A program made the translations under genes and the position numbers. The notes under the pieces were generated by a model. It made no database searches. It had not been told where the DNA came from and saw nothing but the letters and a program-made list of their open reading frames with translations. A stretch of DNA of 64,000 bases from Bugula neritina (taxonomy: Eukaryota > Bryozoa > Gymnolaemata > Cheilostomatida > Bugulidae), in assembly GCA_964035545.1 (NCBI GenBank), contig OZ037766.1, forward strand, positions 27,630,173-27,694,172, written 5' to 3'. Positions within the stretch are counted from its first letter, which is position 1; each line of letters begins with the position of its first letter. This document shows positions 40,001 through 64,000 of this stretch, piece by piece.

Positions 40001-43000
40001 AAGGTAAGTTGTATTTACCAGGTAACAGTGCAAGGTAAGTTGTATTTACCAGATAGCAGTGCAAGGTAAGTTATATATTACTATTTTTGTCCAGGGCAGT
40101 AATTTTTCAATGTATGTAAGTGTTATGTAACACTTTGTATTTTTGATTTTTTAAATTTTAAATTAATTTAAGGGTTGTTAGTGGTGAATTATGGGAATAA
40201 CTGTTCATCAATTATAGAAATAGACCACCGGGAGTTGTTTCATCCTGCAAACAACAAGCTATTTTCAATAATTCTATTTTTCATATAATAATAATTAAAG
40301 GACGAATTCACATTAGCACTTTTATAGCTTTATGTAATTTAGATAATGCAGCTTGTAGGTGATGTAAACATATTTATAGTGTGAGTATCCTAAGTGTGAT
40401 CTGTTTCTCTGTTGAATGCAGATGTTGAGCCCCCTCAGGTTGTACAATGCGATGGACCTGACACTAAGGATGGCTTTATATACTCTGAGGATAATGTGCA
40501 GTATGTAGACTGGAAGGTAAGGGACAGGGGCTATTTGTTATTATAGACCCTCCATCTGTTTGTGGATAAACATTTTCAGTATGTTTCATAGTATATATAT
40601 ATGTGTTGGTCAATAGTTTGATTGGGTATAGTATGTTGAATAGAATAAAATTCTAATTATATTGGGATTAGTAATTTATTACCATAAGGGGGGGAGGGGC
40701 TGGAGCATTTTTTAATTCAGTATTTGATGATTAGTATCTACAAAGAAACTTTATATCTGGCAAAGATAATACCTCATCTCTTATTAGACTATTGTGTAAT
40801 GTTAGTTATATATCTTGTATCTTGTCAAGGAACCAGAATTTAGTGATAACAGTGGACTAGAGTTGAAGATATATCCCACTGGTAGTCCCGGAGAATACCG
40901 CGTAGGTAGAACATGGTCATTCAAGTATACAGCAACAGATACTGCTGGAAACACTGCACAGTGTGAATTCTCTTTCAAACTGACTGGTGAGACAACTCTG
41001 AATTTCCTGCAATAACTACTAGCATTATTACAGTTAGACATCTCTACTGCTTTGTAGTTACTCTTGTAAATATTGTGTAGTATTTACAAAAGGTGCACAA
41101 CTCCCATACACTCTGTAAGCTATGACAGCTGGTTAGCTAGCTAGACGCTGATGGAATAGTGAAACTGTACAATTTATGTGTAGAATATATACAGTTTGGC
41201 CAAGTTATATTTCTTTATATTACAAAAAAACTATTTCAATTACCAGTTTCTGAATGGGTTGGAAGTTTGAAATATAAAGCTCACATTAAAATAATGTAAT
41301 AAATTTTGTGTTTCAATTTTGCTCAACTTTCACAAGCTTTCAGTGAATTGAAATTTCTTGTTTGTTTGACATTCCTACTCTGCTATGATATAATATCGTA
41401 TAATATATAGTGTGATATAATATAATACAGTATGATATAATAATAATAATACAGTGTGATATAGTGTAATATAATATAATACAATATGATATAGTGTAAT
41501 ATAGTATAGTATAGTATGGTAAAATAATAATATAATACAGTGTGATATAGCATAGTATAGTATAGTGTAGTATAGCATAGTATAGTGTAGTATAGCATAG
41601 TATAGTGTAGTGTAGTGTAGTATAGTGTAGTATAGCATAGTATAGTATAGTATAGTGTAGTGCAGTATAGTATAGTGTAGTATAGTATAGTGTAGTGTAG
41701 TATAGTATAGTGTAGTATAGTATAGCTTAGTACAGGGTAGTATAGCATAGTACAGTGTAGTATAGTATAGTATAGTGTAGTATAGTGTAGTATAGTTTAG
41801 TATAGTACAGTACAGTGTAGTATAGTACAGTGTAGTACTGTAGGTACTGATCCATGTACTCTATTTAATGTGTAGCATTAAATGCAAGATTGAGTTACAG
41901 CTTAGACTCGGTTTAATAAAATCTTGTGCCCAAATAGAATTGCATGCATGCCTTGTTATAGAAACATAGTGTCATCTTCCAAGCATGCCTTCACAAATAC
42001 CAGGGATTGATTCTGTTATTTAGCACCATTTGTTACTCCAACTCTGAAATTGCGGGCGTATCCTTGAGCCACCCCATCTTGTAGAGTTATATGAAGAGTT
42101 ACACTTCGGTCGTGTCTCCAGTTTTAGTAACAAAAACTTATTCTTGTGTACCCGTGTGTAAATTTCGGTCTTTTCACTTGTGATAAAGCAGCAATAAAGC
42201 ATGTCGTGCGGGTAGTTAGATGAGGTGACATTATTTATGGGTCATTTAGATTGCATTAGTGAGAGAACGTCCAATACTTGCATATTTACAATTAACTCAA
42301 CCATAAGGACTGTTTGGTCATTAAGTATAGACAGTAGGTTGCTTTAGGTAGTTGCAGGTAACTGTAGGTAGTTGTTAAGTAACTGTAGGTAGTTGTTAGT
42401 CAATTGTAGGTAATTGTAGGTAGCTGTAGGTAGCTGCAACTGTTGCAGATACATGAACTGGTATAATACAGCAGACATGTCCACGGTTTTATTCACCGTA
42501 GACATTTACTCCTCTCTTTTTGATTAGCTGTAGTTCACACATGAGTTTGCAATGGAAGCATTCCATAAATAGAAAGCAAGATCTTTAATATTAGATAAAA
42601 GCAAATTTGTATAGAAAAAAGTTTTGATATGTGCAAATCAAAAGGATTGAAACGGTACAACATGACCAGTACACTGATAGTCCTGCCAACACTGTTTGTG
42701 AGGAATAAATGTGTTAGGTTAATATATAGTGTACCTGTCCTGGTGTCTTTGTGCTGCATTTCACTTTGTATACTACTTGTATGAGCTCTGCTACCCATAA
42801 TGCAATAATAATATAAAAATTGGGTCAACATTTATGAAATTGAAACAAGTATTACAAGATGTATTTACATGCAATATTCCGTAGGTATAAGGTGCCCACA
42901 ACTCCACACACCAGCTAATGGTGCTCTGGTTTGTGATAAGTTAGCCTTTGGTATCTACTGTGTGCCCCAGTGCCAGCGGGGGCTGGAGAGGCTCCTTCCC

Positions 43001-44224
43001 GACCATATCAGATACACCCCCAATGACTATTTCTGCAGCACTAAAGGCAAATGGCTGCCTCATGACGAAGTGGGAGACTGTGCTAGTAAGTAGTCTGCAC
43101 CTTAGCAAAGTATCGAGTCAACCTCAGTCATTTTTTACTCTTGGTTTACTATAGTCTGAGTGTAACTTGTGTTGGGAATATAGAATATTGAAAAACTTAT
43201 TGTATAGTCGAAACCTGGAATTATAATCAAATACCATATTCTTTTATTCTAGCTTATCAGTGTTTTCCACAACTACCTATCGTGTGTGTATACCTACTAA
43301 AGCATTTATATAGCGCAGGTATATACACTTGACACACTGCAGAAGTTAACTCTAACTTCTATTTGAATCTTGTTTTTTGTAGCTCTAGATATCAGTTGAA
43401 CTCTCATCTGTTCTTCAAAGTAGAGTATCAAAACAACATTGCTGCACTGAAAAGATATCCAATGTTAGCGCTTGATTGATCAATGATAACGCATACCCCC
43501 CCCCTACCTAACACTTTTACAGTGCATTATATTCTATTTTCTAGTCCGAGTTCCCGAGGACAGTAATGGAGGCTCACCTTTCGATGTCCTCTGGTTTGAT
43601 GGGGACTGTAACGACGAGCACACAAAGCAATCTATCATTCAGACTACGCTGGATGCGCTGAACAACGGTGGCCCTAGCTTCACCGGCCAAGGCTGGAAGG
43701 ACAGTCAGGACAAGCCCCTCACTGTCGATGACTTTGAGGTCTTCTGTGGTCCCAAGGTTAGACTATATTCTCTGTACATAAACTTAATTTAACTCTGTGT
43801 TGTAATGGTATTTTAACTTTTTAATTCAAGAAGGTGTTGAGATAGATCTATTTTACTAAAATAATTTTATTTTTGTTCCATCATTATTCTAAAACCCTTT
43901 CAAAAGTTTTGACAAACGCGCTAAAGTCTAAGAATGATTATTCCTTAACCTCACAGGTTTGCTAGCTACTAGGCTTTTTCTCTTTTTTGCATATCTGAAT
44001 GTTGCCTTCATCGTGACATTTATAAATGTACAGTATAGTTGACTCAACCTCGCGAATTGGCTTATTGTATATGTTTGACTAGCTAAGCACACTTCTTATT
44101 TGTGTCTCTTCTCTTTCTGTAGAACGAGTCCATCATTCAGATCGGGAGAAGTAAGCGGGACGTTACCTATGTTCAAGGCCTCTCTGCCACTGCCAAACTC
44201 TTCTCGGGAGTTGTGCTCAACTAA
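31024..44224 (+). CDS. Secreted SVEP1-like protein: VWA, GCC2/3, four Sushi, two HYR; 17 exons, complete
   Basis: A 910-residue secreted adhesive protein. Exons: 31024-31110, 31485-31658, 32279-32414, 32899-33041, 33624-33774, 35873-36052, 36308-36484, 37386-37574, 37896-38117, 38710-38910, 39158-39313, 39823-39972, 40422-40516, 40830-40986, 42885-43085, 43545-43756, 44123-44224; all in phase, 2733 nt including TAA. Domains by residue: signal peptide 1-24; VWA about 50-230 with MIDAS DRSGS at 57-61 and ITDGD; a Cys-rich segment 231-290; a GCC2/GCC3 ephrin-receptor-like module 291-349; Sushi 350-412, 413-486 and 487-553; HYR 554-655 and 656-739 (signatures VSDRSGNSDSC and ATDTAGNTAQC); Sushi 740-806; and a C-terminal segment 807-910 with no domain I recognise. 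This order equals the N-terminal part of SVEP1, but no EGF, pentraxin or further Sushi modules follow. A candidate AATAAA is at 44513. Ligands are unknown. Confidence 0.93.
31659..31778 (+). repeat. 21-bp donor-like minisatellite, SVEP1-like intron 2
   Basis: After the exon 2 donor (CAGGTAATT) come five imperfect units of about 21 bp with core CACAGGTAGTGCATGTGCTA. Each contains CAGGTAG, a donor-like word. Confidence 0.8.
34254..35864 (+). repeat. 31-bp minisatellite, about 52 copies, SVEP1-like intron 5
   Basis: A nearly homogeneous array with 31-bp unit containing TGTTATGTATATGTATAAGT followed by ATATCTTGT. Variants (GAGTATATC, AAGTACATC, AAGTACGTCTTTTTG, TATATATAAG) cluster towards the right end. 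The array runs to within about 8 nt of the acceptor of exon 6 at 35873. There are no unique spacers. Confidence 0.97.
38395..38700 (+). repeat. Degenerate about 20-bp minisatellite ending at the SVEP1-like exon 10 acceptor
   Basis: Roughly 14 variants of TGTTACATGTTATAGCATAG and CATGTTGTACTGTAGTGTGA. The acceptor TGATGTTACAG at 38699-38709 looks like a modified repeat copy. Confidence 0.8.
39270..39487 (+). repeat. 44-bp tandem duplication of the exon 11 end and its splice donor
   Basis: The last ~44 bases of SVEP1-like exon 11, with ACCATAGACCAAACTCTACA and ending CCTGCAG then GTAACT, recur at exact 44-bp steps. CAG-GTAACT occurs at 39311, 39355, 39399 and 39443, and a diverged copy (TAGGCC) ends at 39487. 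Each intact copy is a potential donor. Confidence 0.95.
39942..40066 (+). repeat. 31-bp tandem duplication of the exon 12 end and its splice donor
   Basis: The end of SVEP1-like exon 12 (TATATACCAGGTAACTGTGC then AAG-GTAAGT) is repeated with 31-bp spacing. Donor-like AAG-GTAAGT sites begin at 39973, 40004, 40035 and 40066. Confidence 0.95.
41385..41838. repeat. (TATAG)n pentanucleotide repeat, about 450 bp
   Basis: Irregular mixture of TATAG, TGTAG, CATAG and ACAGTG pentamers with a TAATATAA-rich left end, in intron 14 of the SVEP1-like gene. Poly Tyr/Leu/His frames on the minus strand are artefacts. Confidence 0.9.
42330..42440 (+). repeat. Short-unit GTAGGTA repeat, SVEP1-like intron 14
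   Basis: Variants of TTGTAGGTAGTTGTTAAGTA and GTAGGTAGCT repeated over about 110 bp. Confidence 0.75.
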
Positions 44225-47025
44225 ACTACATTATTTATAAAAGCTTATTTGATTCAATATCTAATATATGTGACGCTTGAAACTTTTACTTAACAATAAC
44301 CGCAGTGGCTTGCTGATTCTTCTGGAATATTCAATACAGCTACATTACCTGACAGCATACATTAGCAATTATACTTTGCAGATAGTGCTGTGTAATACAT
44401 TGCCCTTTCTTCAGGCTTATTATGACACCTTGCTTCAAATATAATATATTCAATTTTAAACTTTTCTACTAGAGTTCATGATTGTTAAACCTTACATTCA
44501 TTTCAACTGGCTAATAAAGTATTACTATCGATTTATTGAATATGTTGTAACTGGTTCTACGAGATATGCCATAAGCAGAATTACTAGTGACACTTAGTGA
44601 CATGTAGTTGCTGGTTGTCATTTTCTGTGATACCTTTGACTAGTAATCTGTCTCTGTAAGCTTTAGCTCACTATATCAGCTATCTGCACTTTGGTATGTA
44701 TTCTACAGCTATCATCCTTCACTCCGGTTAGTTCAAGAAATAAGTAAATTATTGATAATTAAAGTCAGTGAGACTTCGTTTGTTTTATAACTTGGGTAGT
44801 TATTTATAAGTAAAAACTTGGATAAATTGTAAGTTAAAAATCTATAAAACTTAGTTTTGCTAAACTGAAACTGAATTATTTTTCAGCAATGTTTTAAATT
44901 TTACAATAACAATACTCAGTAATTCATTGAAAATGGTTTTGAAGCTTTTAAGTACTGCATCCTCAATACATAAAACCAACACAAAATCTTTGTCTTGCCT
45001 GACTCAATAATATCAAATATTTTCATTTTTATTTTGCTGTTGAGACAAGAAAAGTAGTGAATGCATGGATTAGCGTGCTAGGCCACTTGATATATTTTAG
45101 TATGCAGTCTGCAAACATCTCTCAGCTTGCTTGCTTAACTTTGCTCTCATCTTATGATATATCTGGGCAAGAATTACACACTACTAACCCATTGAAACAA
45201 CGGTGAAAGATAAAATTTCAACAATGTCACTGAATGAATGCATTCATTGCACGTTAAACTATAGCTACATGGTTTTAGACAGTGGGTTGTTTTAGTGGAG
45301 GCCTCAAATTTTTTCACTAAGCTTAGAATCGGTTTCATTGGCAGTTGTTAGAATGTTGATTGGCTGAGTTGTTCTATTTGTTGCACGAGCTAATACCCAG
45401 GAGTATTATTAGATTCATTAGAAATTTATTAATTCACAATAACATTAACATTTTCATAAATCATAATAATAATTTTTGTCTGAGCCATGTCAGCAAATTC
45501 CAGTATTTGTTATTGCAAGTATGGCAGAAAATACTAAGCTGCTTTCTTATTGGCTAGATTAGACTCTAATCAGGCGCTAGGTAGCATTATTATGCTTCAA
45601 CTAATTCTGGTGCAAACAACCAGGAGATGGATATGATGTAATACTCACTGCCCTGTAGCAATGTTTATCACGTAGCATGGCTGTTATAGTGTGCACACAT
45701 GCAGCACAAATTCAGGTACTTGTGACACAGTAGCTGTGCCCTAATCTAGTTAAACAGCTCTGACTATCATTTTGGATCAACTTACATGAATGCATTGTTA
45801 CTGTAATTATGCTACACCTACTTGGTCATGTTTACACGGCCCTTGTTTATGTGTTCACGATATTATGTTGACATTGCGATATACACACCAGTGGTGAGAT
45901 TTTGTTTTTTGAATACAGGTTCATAGCTAAATAATGTATCATTATTGAATATGATTTCACATATGTAAATACTAAAGGTGTTTTCTTACACCCTTGTGTA
46001 TTATACATACATAAGTGTAGGCTGGTTTTAGGCATTTTTATTATTACTATTGTTGTAAAAGTTCTTTCAATTAATTTCTATATTCTTTTACATTGCATAT
46101 TGTTTTCACCCTCTTCAGACCTGCCACTGACAAGTTGTATTTAAGTTCTATTATGTTTTCCTGTAACAATTTGCCACTTTTATTTATTAGAAATACGGTT
46201 CTTGTGCTAAATTACTCCTATTCAGTTTTATTTAATTTAAAACTCACTTATCCTTATAAGTGTGTTACGATTATTACTATGTCATTATAATTATATCCAA
46301 TAGCTTTTATTATGCAGAATATAAATTATTGTAGCATTTTAAAGTTTCTGAAATACAATTTCAAATAGTTTACAGTCAGCTTATAACACTGAAGCTATAT
46401 AGAGTTTAGCTATTTATCTAAAGATGTTATATTAAGGTATATATTCTGTTGTCCTGTATTATGCAAAATTCGGCATATATATTAGCATATTACTATTTCT
46501 TCCCATTGGTTATAAGAATTAGCATTTATTTCAAGTTATTCTTTCCAGATTCATATTATTTATTTGAATTATTTTTAATACTTCTCTAGTTTTTGTTTTA
46601 TTTCAAACTATGGATGAAATATTTCGTTGCTATGGTTCTGTTAACTGGAGTAAAATAAGTCTACAATAGTATAAAATCACTTGTTTCCCTTCCAAGTCCC
46701 GCAGGACAGGTCTGTGAGGTGAATTGTTAACAGGTTTTTGTAGGAAGTAGCATAGAACAATACAAACAATGCATAGCACATGCCATGCATTGAATAACTG
46801 CCTCATAATGCTGGCTATATAGCCAGGTATGCTAAGGCCACTCCCACTAAGCATTCATACAATACAGGTTCAGTCTAAGCAGTGCAGCTGATTCTTTGGT
46901 TATTCGGTTTTGGGCGACTCCCCTTAATAGCAGTGGGTTTGAAACCTTTCAGCAGACAACTTTTCCTGAGCATTCTGTAGAAGACAGTACAGAGCTTTCT
47001 TCCAAGTGGAAAAGTCTCACACAAG
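44225..47025. other. Intergenic region between the SVEP1-like and IgGFc-binding-like genes
   Basis: Starts with the 3' UTR of the SVEP1-like gene (candidate AATAAA at 44513-44518) and ends with the presumed promoter and 5' UTR of the next gene. No convincing exon, RNA gene or repeat array seen. Confidence 0.5.

Positions 47026-64000
<16,975 letters not shown>

Noticed and set aside
41375-41748. Tyr/Leu/His-rich frames on the minus strand
   Set aside because: Translation of the TATAG pentanucleotide repeat in an intron of the SVEP1-like gene.
41984-42202. 60-residue minus-strand frame resembling a gene remnant
   Set aside because: No motif and no supporting splice structure. Too short to call.

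Overview
The window is from an animal nuclear genome. It is AT-rich, its genes are split into many short exons (mostly 60-230 nt) with GT-AG introns, and the space between exons is full of (TA)n, (TG)n, trinucleotide repeats, minisatellites and small inverted-repeat elements. The gene content (a DEG/ENaC channel, SPT20, MED28, an SVEP1-like VWA/Sushi/HYR protein and an IgGFc-binding-like protein) fits a marine invertebrate, possibly a lophotrochozoan, but the sequence alone does not fix the phylum. Gene models were built by hand from splice signals and reading-frame continuity. Intron phases agree across every junction except one in the SPT20 gene.

Layout. Minus strand: an apparently complete DEG/ENaC sodium channel (7057 to 1396, 11 exons, 484 aa), and upstream of it a secreted NHL-type beta-propeller glycoprotein (12288 to 8487, 7 coding exons, 515 aa). 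A repeat-rich stretch without genes (12.3-16.0 kb) follows. Plus strand: the SAGA subunit SPT20 (about 16085-26090, 18 coding exons, about 940-958 aa); Mediator subunit MED28 (28152-29569, 4 coding exons, 143 aa); a secreted protein of 910 aa whose domain order matches only the N-terminal part of SVEP1 (31024-44224, 17 exons); and a secreted IgGFc-binding-protein-like gene (47026 to beyond the window end, at least 21 exons) made of two related halves joined by an Asp-rich metal-binding cassette.

The genes do not form one pathway. SPT20 and MED28 are both RNA polymerase II coactivator subunits. The last two genes are both secreted, adhesive or recognition-type proteins of a kind often linked to extracellular matrix or innate recognition. 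The most unusual feature is structural: many tandem repeats start at a splice donor or end at a splice acceptor, and in at least four introns the repeat unit copies the end of the upstream exon together with its donor, giving ladders of candidate donors. Three different MITE-like elements with long terminal inverted repeats and two copies of a tRNA-derived SINE also lie in introns.
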